Shown: positions 1-9,229 of the stretch, piece by piece
How positions within the stretch are numbered: the stretch's first letter is position 1
Layout: each line of letters begins with the position of its first letter
NCBI RefSeq assembly: GCF_000430885.1
Contig: NZ_AUMW01000009.1
Coordinates: 80,755 to 144,754 of the forward strand
DNA: 64,000 bases
Direction of reading: 5' to 3'
Origin: Desulfotruncus alcoholivorax DSM 16058
GTDB taxonomy: Bacteria > Bacillota > Desulfotomaculia > Desulfotomaculales > Desulfallaceae
The notes under the pieces: generated by a model
Databases searched by the model: none
The model's input: only the letters and a program-made list of their open reading frames with translations
What the model was told of the DNA's origin: nothing
Program-made: the position numbers and the translations under genes

Positions 1-290
1 CAACTTTGCAACCAATTGCCAAACCGGGACAGGAATGGCCGTGGAACTCAACCGCTTTTTCCCAGGGGGTTCTTTCCATGCACACAGTTATCACCTCAAT
101 ATAAAAAGTCTAAAGTTGAAAAATTTCGGGGAAACAACTTAAAGGCCATGCTAAAAGTAACTTTCATGGCCCCTTTGCTAACCGGCCAATACATGAATCC
201 AGTAAATTTTTTTCAATTTTCATGCTATATGGTTTTTTATTCTTTGTCAATGTGGTATGCTACTTTAAAAAGCAAGGGAGGGCAGTGCTA

Positions 291-479
291 ATGCCTGTGA
301 TTACTATGGACGGGCCCAAACTTTCCCTGGAACAAAAGGCGGAATTAGTTAAAGCTTTTACCAAAATAGCTGCGGAAGTAACCAAAATCCCAGAGAAATC
401 TTTTATTGTCTTAATTGAAGAACGGGAGCGGGATAATGTTGGCGTCGGCGGCGTACTGCTGTCGCAGATGCAAAAGTAA
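291..479 (+). CDS. 4-oxalocrotonate tautomerase family protein
   Basis: A 62-residue protein that begins Met-Pro. In this family the N-terminal Pro, freed by Met removal, is the catalytic base. The length and the start PVITMDGPKLS, followed by a helix of charged residues, match the small tautomerase (4-OT, DmpI/YwhB) fold. The ATG at 291 is chosen over longer frames because a GGGAGG site lies at about 276-281 and because the start must place Pro at position 2. It stands alone, with no aromatic-degradation genes next to it, so the natural substrate is unknown. Family assignment is firm; the reaction is inferred only as keto-enol tautomerisation. Confidence 0.85.
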   Translation: MPVITMDGPKLSLEQKAELVKAFTKIAAEVTKIPEKSFIVLIEERERDNVGVGGVLLSQMQK

Positions 480-497
480 AGTCGGCCTGTAAAAAAA

Positions 498-528
498 GAA
501 CCTCGGGTATAGTGAATACACGAGGTTC
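498..528 (-). terminator. intrinsic terminator of the 57-residue membrane protein gene
   Basis: Inverted repeat GAACCTCG/CGAGGTTC with a 15-nt loop. Read on the minus strand it is followed by seven T, so it ends transcripts coming from the small minus-strand gene 542-715. On the plus strand it has no T-run. Confidence 0.7.
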
Positions 529-541
529 TCGCAATCAATGC

Positions 542-715
542 TCAATTCGGTTGGGTCAACTTCCTGTTCCTGGGCTTAACCTGTTCCACTGCTGCAAAAG
601 ATGGAGAGGTTTTGCCTTTATAAAAGAATACTTTCGCAACAAATACGAAGTTAACAAACACCATAAAAAGGGATAGTAAAGTGATAATTAATAGTGGCGA
701 CGCGCCATCGTCCAT
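542..715 (-). CDS. small single-span membrane protein, 57 aa, unrecognised
   Basis: I translated this frame by hand. It starts MDDGASPLL, has an uninterrupted hydrophobic stretch at about residues 8-31, then a short basic, Pro-containing tail ending KLTQPN. This suggests one transmembrane helix with the tail in the cytoplasm. An AAGGAG lies 15 nt before the ATG, which is long; an in-frame ATT sits 9 nt after the site, so the true start is not settled. A clean minus-strand terminator follows the stop by 13 nt, which supports a real transcript. I recognise no family. Confidence 0.55.
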   Translation of the reverse strand: MDDGASPLLIITLLSLFMVFVNFVFVAKVFFYKGKTSPSFAAVEQVKPRNRKLTQPN

Positions 716-942
716 AGTAATGGATCCACTCTCCTTAAGTATAATTTACAGGTTTCTAAATTATAATAACAGATTTCCCTCCTTGAATAAAACCTCCTTT
801 TTGATCCCTGGCAGCAAACCGGCGCTGTCTGGTCAATTATTTTGGCTTTATCTTGCCCTTATGTCCATTATCACACCCGCGCGTAACCAAGGAATAATGT
901 AACTGTATTAAATGTTTATGCATGGTACGGGTTAAATTTGAC

Positions 943-1395
943 TTACATAATCCTTAAAATATCATCAATAATCTGTTGGGCGGTTTTCTTAATGTCAAGA
1001 TCATTAAGGACTGCCTGCCAAATTTCTTCTTCACAATCAGTTGGCCGCCATGCATGGTCTTTCTCTGGTATGAACCTGTATTTTTCCACCGCCTCTTCCA
1101 CCGGCAAGAATAAAATTTCCGGAACCGGCTCACAAACAACAGTTAAAACAAAAGGCAGACCGTCCAGGTAAAGCTCCACCCAGTAGTAACCGGCTTGTTT
1201 GCCGTTAACATTAACATTCCCTTTTTTTATAAAAACGTCGTTGTCCTTCAAAAGCAATAACCCGAAAATAACTGAGCTGGCTTTAAAACTTATTATTGTA
1301 GAATCAAAGGGTGCTTGTTGATCCTTGCACACAGCATCCTTTACCGCCCCGGCAACATTGAGAATTTCACCCACCTGATCCAGTTGGCAATACAT
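943..1395 (-). CDS. hypothetical protein, 150 aa
   Basis: Intact frame with ATG preceded by GGGGTGGAG. The protein is soluble-looking, with no signal peptide or membrane segment. An N-terminal part (about 1-50) contains two Cys, a central beta-rich part follows, and a C-terminal helical part is acidic. I do not recognise a family. It lies 31 nt from the epoxyqueuosine-reductase-like gene, which is upstream on the same strand, so the two may be cotranscribed. Confidence 0.6.
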   Translation of the reverse strand: MYCQLDQVGEILNVAGAVKDAVCKDQQAPFDSTIISFKASSVIFGLLLLKDNDVFIKKGNVNVNGKQAGYYWVELYLDGLPFVLTVVCEPVPEILFLPVEEAVEKYRFIPEKDHAWRPTDCEEEIWQAVLNDLDIKKTAQQIIDDILRIM

Positions 1396-1426
1396 TGCTC
1401 CACCCCTTCATTAATCTTTAATTATT

Positions 1427-2176
1427 TCATTTAACCGGACCCGCTGCACACGGCCCCACAGCGCACTTGCCACAGACATCGCATAATTCTAAATCTGCAA
1501 ATTCACGATCCACTTCCAGCAACCGCCGGTAACAAGTATGCTTATCAATCCCACCGGTTTTTAAAGCTCCCGTGGGGCAATGCTTCACGCAATAAAGGCA
1601 TTTGCCGGCACTATAATAGCCACAGTATTCCTCCTGCGGCTTTGGGCTGGGCGGGATAACCGCTGAGGTAACAACGCTGCCCAAACGGCCGGCACAGCCC
1701 GCCCGGGTAATCAGCATTCTGTTGACACCAAAGGTACCCAGACCTGCAACAAAGGCGACACTTTTATGAGACCACCCCGCGGTCAGGTCATCCTCATTAA
1801 AATTGTGGGTGGGTTTTTCGGCCAGCGCACTATACCCCTCTCTTTCAAGTAAATTGATAATCTGCCCGCAAATCCCAGTGATCAGCCGGTTGGTTTCAAT
1901 ATAGGCCTCCGCCCATTCCCGGGCTACCCCGGGTGTCTTTCGGTTGGCACTGATAATCACATCACTAAACGGAATAAAAAAAGCCACTACTGTTTTTGCC
2001 CCGGGCAAAAACTCCCTGGGATGCAGGTGATGGGGACCCACTATTTGTTTAATTTGAGTAAATAAATGATCGTCTGCAGAAGCAAAACCAAGCAGGGGCT
2101 CACGATAATATTTTTCTATACCAAATTCCACAATGGACTTCTTTATTTGTAAATCAATCAGTTCACTTAAATTCAA
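1427..2176 (-). CDS. epoxyqueuosine reductase-like 4Fe-4S protein
   Basis: About 249 residues. The C-terminal third has ferredoxin-like cysteines: CLYCVKHCPTGAL near residue 195 and CDVCGKCAVGPC near the end. The N-terminal two thirds resemble the DUF1730/QueG-type domain of corrinoid iron-sulfur reductases. True QueG is about 310-380 residues and carries HEAT repeats, so this is the short QueG-like subgroup found in anaerobes, whose substrate is not established. A TTG at 2176 stands 11 nt after AAGGAG and is preferred; the longer GTG start at 2188 overlaps the ribosome site. Confidence 0.75.
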   Translation of the reverse strand: MNLSELIDLQIKKSIVEFGIEKYYREPLLGFASADDHLFTQIKQIVGPHHLHPREFLPGAKTVVAFFIPFSDVIISANRKTPGVAREWAEAYIETNRLITGICGQIINLLEREGYSALAEKPTHNFNEDDLTAGWSHKSVAFVAGLGTFGVNRMLITRAGCAGRLGSVVTSAVIPPSPKPQEEYCGYYSAGKCLYCVKHCPTGALKTGGIDKHTCYRRLLEVDREFADLELCDVCGKCAVGPCAAGPVK

Positions 2177-2242
2177 AATTAACCCCACTCCTTTAGCAAC
2201 ATTATTTCTATATTATCATAAAGTTGCGGCAGAAAAATAAAT

Positions 2243-2262
2243 GACCCGCCCTTTAGCGGGTC
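2243..2262 (-). terminator. intrinsic terminator after copZ
   Basis: GACCCGC/GCGGGTC stem with a 6-nt loop, followed on the minus strand by ATTTATTTTT. It lies 13 nt beyond the copZ stop. Confidence 0.75.
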
Positions 2263-2275
2263 TCGCGCTTAATAC

Positions 2276-2476
2276 CTACTTTACCACAGTGTAACCGGCA
2301 TCTTCAATGGCTTTGGCCAGCTTGTCCCGATCGGCTGTACCTGTTACCACAACTTCTTTTTTGTCCAGGTTCACCTGGGCGTTTTCCACGCCGCTAACGG
2401 CTTTCAGCGCTTTCTCCACGGCCATTTTGCAGTGATTGCAGCTCATACCTTCAACTTTTAATACTGTTTGACTCAT
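2276..2476 (-). CDS. copZ: copper chaperone (HMA domain)
   Basis: A 66-residue single heavy-metal-associated domain with the metal-binding loop GMSCNHC at about residues 10-16 and the usual beta-alpha-beta-beta-alpha-beta spacing. It binds Cu(I) and hands it to the P-type ATPase encoded immediately upstream in the same transcript. ATG is preceded by AAGGAGG. The order copA-copZ with a 32-nt gap is typical of Firmicutes. No CsoR-type operator was seen in front of copA. Confidence 0.92.
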   Translation of the reverse strand: MSQTVLKVEGMSCNHCKMAVEKALKAVSGVENAQVNLDKKEVVVTGTADRDKLAKAIEDAGYTVVK

Positions 2477-2508
2477 TTTGTTAACCTCCTTAGTTTATAA
2501 TTTTTCCA

Positions 2509-4905
2509 TTAGCGCTCAGGGTTGTAACGCTTCAACAAAAGAGAATTGGTTACAACGGAAACTGAGCTGAATGCCATTGCCGCCCCGGCCATAACCGGCG
2601 TAAGCACGCCGAAAGCAGCCAGCGGAATGCCAATAACATTATAGAAAAATGCCCAAAACAAATTTTGTCTTATTTTTTTTAATGTTTGCCTGGAAAGTTT
2701 TACAGCATGGACAATAGCCCGCAAATCCCCGCGGATTAAGGTTATGGAAGCGCTTTCCATGGCCACGTCCGTCCCTGTGCCAATGGCCATGCCGACATCC
2801 GCCGTGGCCAGGGCCGGCGCGTCATTAATCCCGTCGCCCACCATAGCCACAACTTTTCCAGCCTCCTTTAATTTTGTCACTTCTTGAGCCTTATTTTCCG
2901 GCAGTACCCCGGCAATTACATCGGTTATCCCCACCTGTTTGGCAATGGCACGAGCCGTTCTAGCCTGATCCCCGGTCAGCATATAGACATCCAAACCCAG
3001 GTCTTTAAGCCTGGAAATGGCCTCATTGGCATGCTCTTTGATAGTATCCGCCACAGCAATCATGCCGGCCAGCCGGCTGTTGGAAACCGCCAGCATCACC
3101 GTTTTCCCCTCTTCTTCCCAGCGGTTTTTATCCGGCAAAACCTTTTCTATATTGATGCCTTGCGCCTTGGCCATTTCTTCGTTGCCCACCTGCCATTCCC
3201 TGTCGCCCATTTTGAAACGGATACCTTTTCCCGGGACGGCTTGGAATTCTGTAACTTCGGCATCAGACATCACCCCGCCGGCCACGGCATAGCTGACCAC
3301 CGCCTGTCCCACCGGGTGCTCCGATTTTCTTTCTCCCGCCGCTACTGCTGCTAAAAGCTCTCGTTCATTAAAGCCCGGCAGAACCAGCACATCAGTAACG
3401 GAAGGTTCACCCCTGGTTATGGTGCCGGTTTTGTCCAAAACCACGGTGTTGATTCTACCGGCACGCTCCAGGTGCTCACCGCCCTTGATTAAAATTCCCT
3501 TTTCCGCGCCAACGCCTGTACCCACCATTATGGCAGTGGGGGTGGCAAGCCCAAGCGCGCAGGGGCAGGCGATCACCAGTACCGCTGTCATTTTAATCAA
3601 GGCAGCGGTGAACCCTGCGCCGGACATATACCAGCCTGCAAATGTGATTAAAGCAATGACAATTACCAAGGGAACAAACACAGCTGATACCCTGTCGGCC
3701 AGCCGCTGAATGGGAGCCTTGGACCCCTGGGCCGCTTCCACCATCCGAATAATCTGGGCCAGGGCGGTATCTTCCCCCACCCTGGTGGCCCGGAAAGTAA
3801 AGCTGCCCTGCTTATTGACCGAGGCGCCTACCACATCGTCTCCCGGAACTTTATCCACGGGTACGCTCTCTCCGGTTAACATGGACTCGTCCACGCTGGA
3901 AACCCCTTCAATAATAACCCCGTCTACCGGTATTCTTTCACCCGGTCTAACCAGGACGACATCACCCACCTCAACTTCTTCAACGGGAACATCCTCTTCT
4001 ATACCGTTGCGTATTACTCTGGCGGTTTTGGCCTGAAGACCCATCAGCTTCTTAATGGCCTCAGAGGTTTTTCCTTTAGCTACAGCCTCCAACAGTTTAC
4101 CCAGCAAGATCAGCGTGATAACGACAGCAGCCGATTCGAAATAAAACACCCGCCAGCCCGCCAAAACAGATACCAGGCTGTAAAAATATGCTGTCGAAGT
4201 ACCCAGGGCCACCAGTACGTCCATGTTGGCCCCACCTGTTTTGAGGGCATGGTAGGCCCCCCTGTAAAACTGCCAGCCCGCGATAAATTGCACCGGGGTA
4301 GCCAGGGCCAACTGCAATACAGGACTAAGCATGAAATTATGCCAACCAATGGCCTCAGTGAACATCATCATTAATAAGGGTAGTGATAATACCAGCGCCA
4401 GGACAAATCTGGCTATTTGCAAGCGTATCTCCTTCTGCCGGGCCAGTCCTTCCTCGTCCCGCGAAATATCAGCCGCCCGGCAGGCTTTATAACCAAGGGC
4501 ATCTACAGCCTGCTTTAACTTATTTACTGTTATCAGACCCGGAATAAACCTGACCATTGCCCTGCCTGTGGCCAGGTTTACAGCGGCTTCCCGGACACCC
4601 GGCAAAGAAAGGAGCTTCTTTTCAACCCGGGCCGAACAAGCCGCGCAGGTCATACCGGATATCAACAGTTCCACATTATCCTCAGGTACCTCATACCCGA
4701 TATCTCTGATTTTGGAGATTATATCCCCCGGAGTAACCCGGGTGGGATCATAGGTTACGGTTCCCTTTTCCAGGGCCAGGTTAACACCTGCTTCAATAAC
4801 ACCCGGCATTTTGCTCAAACCTTTTTCGACTCTGGCTGAACAGGCGGCGCAGCTCATGCCTGAAATGGGAAGTGTCAGCACTTCTTCAGTTTTTAACTGA
4901 TCCAT
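2509..4905 (-). CDS. copA: copper-exporting P1B-type ATPase
   Basis: About 798 residues. Two N-terminal HMA domains each carry [10 protein letters not shown], near residues 20 and 88. The membrane CPC motif is in [11 protein letters not shown], the phosphorylation motif is DKTGT, and TGD and [10 protein letters not shown] hinge motifs follow. This is the full Cu(I)-ATPase layout with eight membrane helices, pumping Cu(I) out of the cytoplasm. The second ATG (4905) has GGGAGG at 7-nt spacing, whereas the first (4911) is too close. It forms an operon with copZ. Confidence 0.95.
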   Translation of the reverse strand: MDQLKTEEVLTLPISGMSCAACSARVEKGLSKMPGVIEAGVNLALEKGTVTYDPTRVTPGDIISKIRDIGYEVPEDNVELLISGMTCAACSARVEKKLLSLPGVREAAVNLATGRAMVRFIPGLITVNKLKQAVDALGYKACRAADISRDEEGLARQKEIRLQIARFVLALVLSLPLLMMMFTEAIGWHNFMLSPVLQLALATPVQFIAGWQFYRGAYHALKTGGANMDVLVALGTSTAYFYSLVSVLAGWRVFYFESAAVVITLILLGKLLEAVAKGKTSEAIKKLMGLQAKTARVIRNGIEEDVPVEEVEVGDVVLVRPGERIPVDGVIIEGVSSVDESMLTGESVPVDKVPGDDVVGASVNKQGSFTFRATRVGEDTALAQIIRMVEAAQGSKAPIQRLADRVSAVFVPLVIVIALITFAGWYMSGAGFTAALIKMTAVLVIACPCALGLATPTAIMVGTGVGAEKGILIKGGEHLERAGRINTVVLDKTGTITRGEPSVTDVLVLPGFNERELLAAVAAGERKSEHPVGQAVVSYAVAGGVMSDAEVTEFQAVPGKGIRFKMGDREWQVGNEEMAKAQGINIEKVLPDKNRWEEEGKTVMLAVSNSRLAGMIAVADTIKEHANEAISRLKDLGLDVYMLTGDQARTARAIAKQVGITDVIAGVLPENKAQEVTKLKEAGKVVAMVGDGINDAPALATADVGMAIGTGTDVAMESASITLIRGDLRAIVHAVKLSRQTLKKIRQNLFWAFFYNVIGIPLAAFGVLTPVMAGAAMAFSSVSVVTNSLLLKRYNPER

Positions 4906-4911
4906 ATACAT

Positions 4912-5179
4912 GCCTCCCCCGGTAAAGCCCGGATTTATTATACCCTTTAATCCAACCAGTTATTTTCAGCCGGGAAACAGTGGAACCCAGGTCATTATAA
5001 TGAGCCGGCTCAACAAGTAAAATGGCGAAAGGTTATTTGGGGACATCAATCAATTAAAATTGCTTTAATTATTAATTTATCCACACCACCATATATTCAA
5101 ATAATATTATATAACAAAGGGGCTTATAATTAAAGCACAGGCTTTATTAAAATGTGCCAAAAACCAAAAATTTTATGCA
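4912..5179. other. intergenic region, no gene seen
   Basis: AT-rich stretch between the copA start and the terminator of the hydroxyacyl-CoA dehydrogenase gene. It should contain the copA promoter, but I could not single out a convincing -35/-10 pair. A lone ATACCC is not mirrored by GGGTAT, so no CsoR operator is called. Confidence 0.4.
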
Positions 5180-5207
5180 AAAGCTGCTCTTACTTACGAG
5201 CAGCTTT
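5180..5207 (-). terminator. terminator after 3-hydroxyacyl-CoA dehydrogenase gene
   Basis: Perfect 10-bp stem AAAGCTGCTC/GAGCAGCTTT with an 8-nt loop, about 40 nt beyond the stop of the minus-strand gene. T-rich sequence follows on the minus strand. Confidence 0.6.
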
Positions 5208-5248
5208 CTATTTCCCAGTTCCCAACACAGCATTTGGTGCGAGTTCAA

Positions 5249-6169
5249 CTAATCCCCTTTTTCAGATTCAGCGTACAGGAAATCTTTTTTTGAATATGCG
5301 GGGTTTGGATAGGAGTAAAAACCCTGCATCGTCTTGTATCCCAGCATACCCTTGTCCACATACTGCTTTAAAAAGTCGGCGTTGGCCTGGGCCTGCCTGT
5401 CTCCTTTCTTTTTAGCCCAGTAGTCGGTGATGTCCCAAACCGTTGACAGGCCTACTTGATCCATGATACCGAAAGGCCCGATTGACATGCCCGTGACCCC
5501 CATCCAGGCCCGGTCAATATCTTCAATGGAAGCAACATTTTTGGAGGCCAGGGTCAGGGCTGATAAGAACAGGCTCGAAAGCATGGTGTTAAAAACATAA
5601 CCACTGTTTTCCTTTTGAAGCAGGATAACAATTTGACCAATGCTCCTGGCAAAATCCTGTACCAGCTGTGTAACTTCGGGTGCGGTGCCCGGGTGAGGCA
5701 TGACGTCTACCACGTTGTTGGACCGCAGATCATGGAAATGCAGAGCACAAAGTTTCTCGGGCCTTCCGCTGGCCTGAGCAAACATGGAGGGCAGCAGTAA
5801 GGAGGTATTGGTGGTAAAAATGGTGCGCTCCGGGCAGAGCTTGTTGAACTGGGCCAAGATTTTACCCTTGATAACCGGGTCCTCGGGCACCGACTCGCTT
5901 ATTAAATCAACCTCCCGGGCGGCCTCAGCCGGGTCCGGGGTCATGGAGATTCGAGACAGTGTCTGCTGGAGCTGCTCTTCGGTAAGACGGCCAGTGGACG
6001 CATACCAAGAGGCAAGTTTGGTCATGCTTTTCCCAGCCTTATCCAGAATTTCCCGGGACAAATCATAGTACACCACCTCATATCCATGCATGGCGCATTG
6101 CAAACCAATTTGCTGCCCCATTGTACCGGCGCCCAGGATTAGAACTCGCTTAATATCGGCTAACTGCAT
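5249..6169 (-). CDS. 3-hydroxyacyl-CoA dehydrogenase, NAD-binding
   Basis: 306 residues from the ATG that follows GGAGG by 8 nt; the longer frame lacks a site. The N-terminal Rossmann motif GAGTMGQQIG starts near residue 12. The conserved SESVPED and the HFHDLR segment (catalytic His region) follow, and the C-terminal domain is the helical dimerisation part. It oxidises an L-3-hydroxyacyl-CoA to the 3-ketoacyl-CoA. The protein is longer than butyryl-pathway Hbd (about 280) and has a distinct C terminus, so the substrate is open. It is monocistronic with a sigma-54-like promoter upstream, which hints at a link with the acyl-CoA island at 23-34 kb. Confidence 0.85.
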   Translation of the reverse strand: MQLADIKRVLILGAGTMGQQIGLQCAMHGYEVVYYDLSREILDKAGKSMTKLASWYASTGRLTEEQLQQTLSRISMTPDPAEAAREVDLISESVPEDPVIKGKILAQFNKLCPERTIFTTNTSLLLPSMFAQASGRPEKLCALHFHDLRSNNVVDVMPHPGTAPEVTQLVQDFARSIGQIVILLQKENSGYVFNTMLSSLFLSALTLASKNVASIEDIDRAWMGVTGMSIGPFGIMDQVGLSTVWDITDYWAKKKGDRQAQANADFLKQYVDKGMLGYKTMQGFYSYPNPAYSKKDFLYAESEKGD

Positions 6170-6280
6170 AAATAAATCCTCCTGCGTTTTGAGTCTTGTA
6201 GTGTCAACAACTGACAATATAGATCATCTTATTTAACGAAAGACTTGCCAATTCCTCTTTTTTAATGTTTATATCGCAAT

Positions 6281-6295
6281 GCCATATCAATGCCA
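6281..6295 (-). promoter_or_regulatory. candidate sigma-54 promoter of the hydroxyacyl-CoA dehydrogenase gene
   Basis: On the minus strand TGGCAT-N5-TGGC has GG and GC exactly 12 nt apart, as in the -24/-12 consensus TGGCAC-N5-TTGC, with two mismatches. It would start transcription near 6269, about 100 nt before the ATG. Confidence 0.4.
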
Positions 6296-6341
6296 TTTGC
6301 ATTTTTCCCCCTGACATGGACAAAGGAACCAATATTGTTAA

Positions 6342-6370
6342 TTGACATTATTTCATTATGGTTTTAAACT
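6342..6370 (+). promoter_or_regulatory. candidate sigma-A promoter of the HdrC/B-type gene
   Basis: Consensus TTGACA at 6342-6347 and TAAACT at 6365-6370, separated by 17 nt. Position is appropriate for the gene starting at 6406. Confidence 0.55.
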
Positions 6371-6405
6371 AATGTTAATTAACTATTCAGTAAGGGGGAA
6401 AAAAA

Positions 6406-7644
6406 GTGAGTGTAATCTTTGCCAACAAACTAGACCCCAACTTTATGCACGAAGTCGTTTCCAAAGCCTGTACAACCAGCGATCGCGAACAATTCTACAA
6501 TTGCCTGTCATGCGGTATGTGCAGCGCAGGGTGTCCTTACAACGGTGTTCACGATAACGCCGACCCCAGGAAGTTTATCCGGATGCTAACCCTGGGCATG
6601 CGCGAAGAGGTATTAAATTCCGACTTTATCTGGGCCTGCACCCAGTGCGGGCGCTGTACCTACGAATGCCCCATGGGTGTGGAAGTTTTGACACTGGTCA
6701 GGACGGTCAGGGGTAATTTTGGCCTCAGGGCGCCGGGCTTCTTACAGGATGTCGTTGATGCCCAGATTAAAACCGGCAACCAGATGGAGGTTTCAACCGA
6801 AGATTACCTGGAAACGCTGGAATGGATGGAAGAAGAGCTGCAGGAAGAAGTCGGCGATCCCAACGCTAAAATACCGATCGATAAGGAAGGTGCTGAATTC
6901 TTATTCCTTTGGGACCCGCGTGAAATTAAATACTACCCTCACGATGTCCAGAGCATCGCTAAAATAATGTGGTACGTTGGCGCTGATTGGACCTGCAGCA
7001 GCAGGTGGTGGGACGCAACCCATTATGCGCTGTTTAACGGCAATGATGAAGAAGCCCGTATAATCACTCAGAGATACGCCGATGAAGTCAAACGCCTTAA
7101 AGTAAAAGAGCTTGTTGTAACCGAATGCGGCCACGCCACCCATGCCAACAAGTGGGGCCCTAAAGTTTGGCTGGAAAAAGACAATACATACCCGGTAAAA
7201 AGTATTGTTGAAAAATACGTGGAATGGTTTGAAGCAGGCCTGCTTCACGTGGATCCCAGTATAAACACCGAGCCGATTACATTGCATGACCCCTGTAATT
7301 CTGTGCGCAAACAGGGGCTGGGTGACGCTATGCGCTACGTTTTAAACAAAACAGTCACAGATTTCAGGGAAATGCATCCTCACGGAGTAATGAATTACTG
7401 CTGCGGCGGTGGCGGCGGCCTGCTGGCCATGGGTAAAGACATCTATCCCTACCGGATGGCCAAGGGCAAGCTGAAAGCCGACCAGATCAAGGATACGGGA
7501 TGCCATCTTGTTGCCTGTCCCTGCCACAACTGTTTCGACCAGCTAACCGACATTATTAAATACTACGAACTGGATGCCAAGGTAATTCACCTGCACCATT
7601 TAATCAGCCACGCTTTAATCATGGATAAAAAACCCCAAAAATAA
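6406..7644 (+). CDS. HdrC/HdrB-type (Fe-S) oxidoreductase with CCG domain
   Basis: 412 residues, GTG start behind AAGGGGG. The N-terminal part (about 30-100) has two ferredoxin-type motifs, CLSCGMCSAGCP and CTQCGRCTYECPMG, as in HdrC. The C-terminal part has one complete CCG module (C in HDPCN, YCCGGGGG, CPCHNC), as in HdrB/HdrD/DsrK/TmcB, which binds a special Fe-S cluster and usually handles thiol/disulfide or quinone-linked electrons. The first CCG repeat is degenerate (VGADWTC). There are no membrane helices, so the protein is probably cytoplasmic or docks to a partner. Family is firm, partner and substrate unknown. Confidence 0.8.
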   Translation: MSVIFANKLDPNFMHEVVSKACTTSDREQFYNCLSCGMCSAGCPYNGVHDNADPRKFIRMLTLGMREEVLNSDFIWACTQCGRCTYECPMGVEVLTLVRTVRGNFGLRAPGFLQDVVDAQIKTGNQMEVSTEDYLETLEWMEEELQEEVGDPNAKIPIDKEGAEFLFLWDPREIKYYPHDVQSIAKIMWYVGADWTCSSRWWDATHYALFNGNDEEARIITQRYADEVKRLKVKELVVTECGHATHANKWGPKVWLEKDNTYPVKSIVEKYVEWFEAGLLHVDPSINTEPITLHDPCNSVRKQGLGDAMRYVLNKTVTDFREMHPHGVMNYCCGGGGGLLAMGKDIYPYRMAKGKLKADQIKDTGCHLVACPCHNCFDQLTDIIKYYELDAKVIHLHHLISHALIMDKKPQK

Positions 7645-7744
7645 TAAAAAAACACGCCTTCAAATAGTTCATAAGCGCACGCGATTATTACTTTTGTCCT
7701 TAACTCATGCCACACATATGGCAAATATTCATTGAAAAAAAGTG

Positions 7745-7792
7745 AAAGAAAACGGTGTCAAAATTAAACTTTAATTTGACACCGTTTTCTTT
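7745..7792. terminator. bidirectional terminator between convergent genes
   Basis: 18-bp perfect stem AAAGAAAACGGTGTCAAA and its complement, T-rich on both sides. It separates the plus-strand Fe-S gene from the minus-strand amt gene. Confidence 0.85.
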
Positions 7793-7805
7793 GCATTTTT
7801 TAAAT

Positions 7806-9128
7806 TTAGCGTACCGTTATAGTATTAGTCAATGGCAGGCCAACTCCTTCCGGGTGGTGCGCTGCACCGTGGCCAACCCCTTTTAATGCACCAGTCACAA
7901 GATCGGAATAAGCGGTTATTCCATGCTCGTTCAGGTCGAGCCCTTCAAATTCTTCCTGCCGGGTGACACGAATTCCCATAATTGCCTTTAACAAGACAAA
8001 TACCAGATAAGTCATGCCAAAAGCCCAAACGGAAACACCAAGCACGCCCAAAGTTTGAACCACCAGCTGGTGAATGCCCCCACCAAAGAAGAGACCGCCT
8101 TTGGTTGCAAAAAGCCCCACAGCCAGTACCCCCCAGGTCCCCCCGACTCCATGCACCGCAATGGCACCCACCGGGTCATCGGCCTTGACCCTGTCAAAAA
8201 ATTCCACCGCCAAAACTACTAAAATTCCTGCCACTGCACCAATAATAGCTGCACTGCCGGGACTTACAGCAGCGGTTCCGGCCGTAATGGCAGCCAGGCC
8301 GGCCAGCGCGCCGTTAATAGCCATACTGGGATCGGCTTTGCCATAGCGGCGCATGGTAAAGAGAATTCCGGTTGCGCCTCCTGCTGCCGCCGCCAGGTTG
8401 GTGGTCAGCGCTATGTGAGCAATACTTGAATTCAAACCTGATAAGGAACTGCCGGGGTTGAACCCAAACCAGCCGAACCAAAGAATGAACGTGCCTAAAA
8501 AGGCCAGGTGCATATTGTGTGCCGGCAAAACATTTGCACTGCCGTCTTCATTATATTTGCCTGTACGTGGTCCCAGAACCAGAACAGCCGCAAGAGATGC
8601 CCAGCCACCAAAGGCATGAACTGCCGCGGACCCTGCAAAATCAATCATTCCCAGCTTGTTCAGCCAGCCTCCCACACCCCAGATCCAGTGCCCGGCAACC
8701 GGATATAAAAAGGAAGTGCATAAAAAGGTAAATATGATATAAGCGCTAAACTTCATCCGTTCGGCCACCGCGCCTGATACGATCGAAGCCACAACCATGG
8801 CAAAAGCAGCCTGGAATATCCAGAATGCGGGTATGGGAATACTTAAATCAATGTGCTGCAAATTACCTGTCAAAAAGAAGCCGCTGCTCCCAACAAGGCC
8901 GGAAACATTCATTCCGTACATCAGGCCAAAGCCGATGGCCCAAAAGCCAAGCATACCAAAAGTACAATCAGTAAAAACCTTCATCACAATATTCAAAGAA
9001 TTTTTAGCCCTGATAAATCCGGCCTCCAAAAAGGCAAAACCAGCTTCCATAAAAAGCACCAGGGCCGCACAAAGCAACACCCACACCGTATCTATGCCCG
9101 AGGCAAGTTCATTTAAACTGATATGCAC
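7806..9128 (-). CDS. amt: ammonium transporter
   Basis: About 440 residues with 11 predicted membrane segments and the Amt signatures FGGWASLAAVLVLGPRTG and FGWFGFNPGSS. The twin-His pore residues lie in the AVHAFGG and AVHGVGG segments. It conducts ammonium/ammonia across the inner membrane. The GTG at 9128 has AAGGAG at 8-nt spacing and is preferred over the GTG at 9137. It is the second gene after the PII protein gene, the classic glnK-amt pair, which implies nitrogen-status control by PII docking. Confidence 0.95.
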   Translation of the reverse strand: MHISLNELASGIDTVWVLLCAALVLFMEAGFAFLEAGFIRAKNSLNIVMKVFTDCTFGMLGFWAIGFGLMYGMNVSGLVGSSGFFLTGNLQHIDLSIPIPAFWIFQAAFAMVVASIVSGAVAERMKFSAYIIFTFLCTSFLYPVAGHWIWGVGGWLNKLGMIDFAGSAAVHAFGGWASLAAVLVLGPRTGKYNEDGSANVLPAHNMHLAFLGTFILWFGWFGFNPGSSLSGLNSSIAHIALTTNLAAAAGGATGILFTMRRYGKADPSMAINGALAGLAAITAGTAAVSPGSAAIIGAVAGILVVLAVEFFDRVKADDPVGAIAVHGVGGTWGVLAVGLFATKGGLFFGGGIHQLVVQTLGVLGVSVWAFGMTYLVFVLLKAIMGIRVTRQEEFEGLDLNEHGITAYSDLVTGALKGVGHGAAHHPEGVGLPLTNTITVR

Positions 9129-9229
9129 AACACACACTCCTTCAAAAATAAATAAAAGCGCAAGTAACGATAAATCCCGCTACGAGCGCCCTTGCCCTTA
9201 TTCCAACACTGGAATTACTTTATTTACTT

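Noticed and set aside
16..291. 91-codon frame before the tautomerase gene
   Set aside because: No ribosome site and no recognisable product; it ends at the real start of the tautomerase gene.
2276..4911. Regulation of copZA by the CsoR-family protein at 52747-53103
   Set aside because: No ATACCC/GGGTAT palindrome lies upstream of copA, and the regulator lacks the full Cys-His-Cys copper set.
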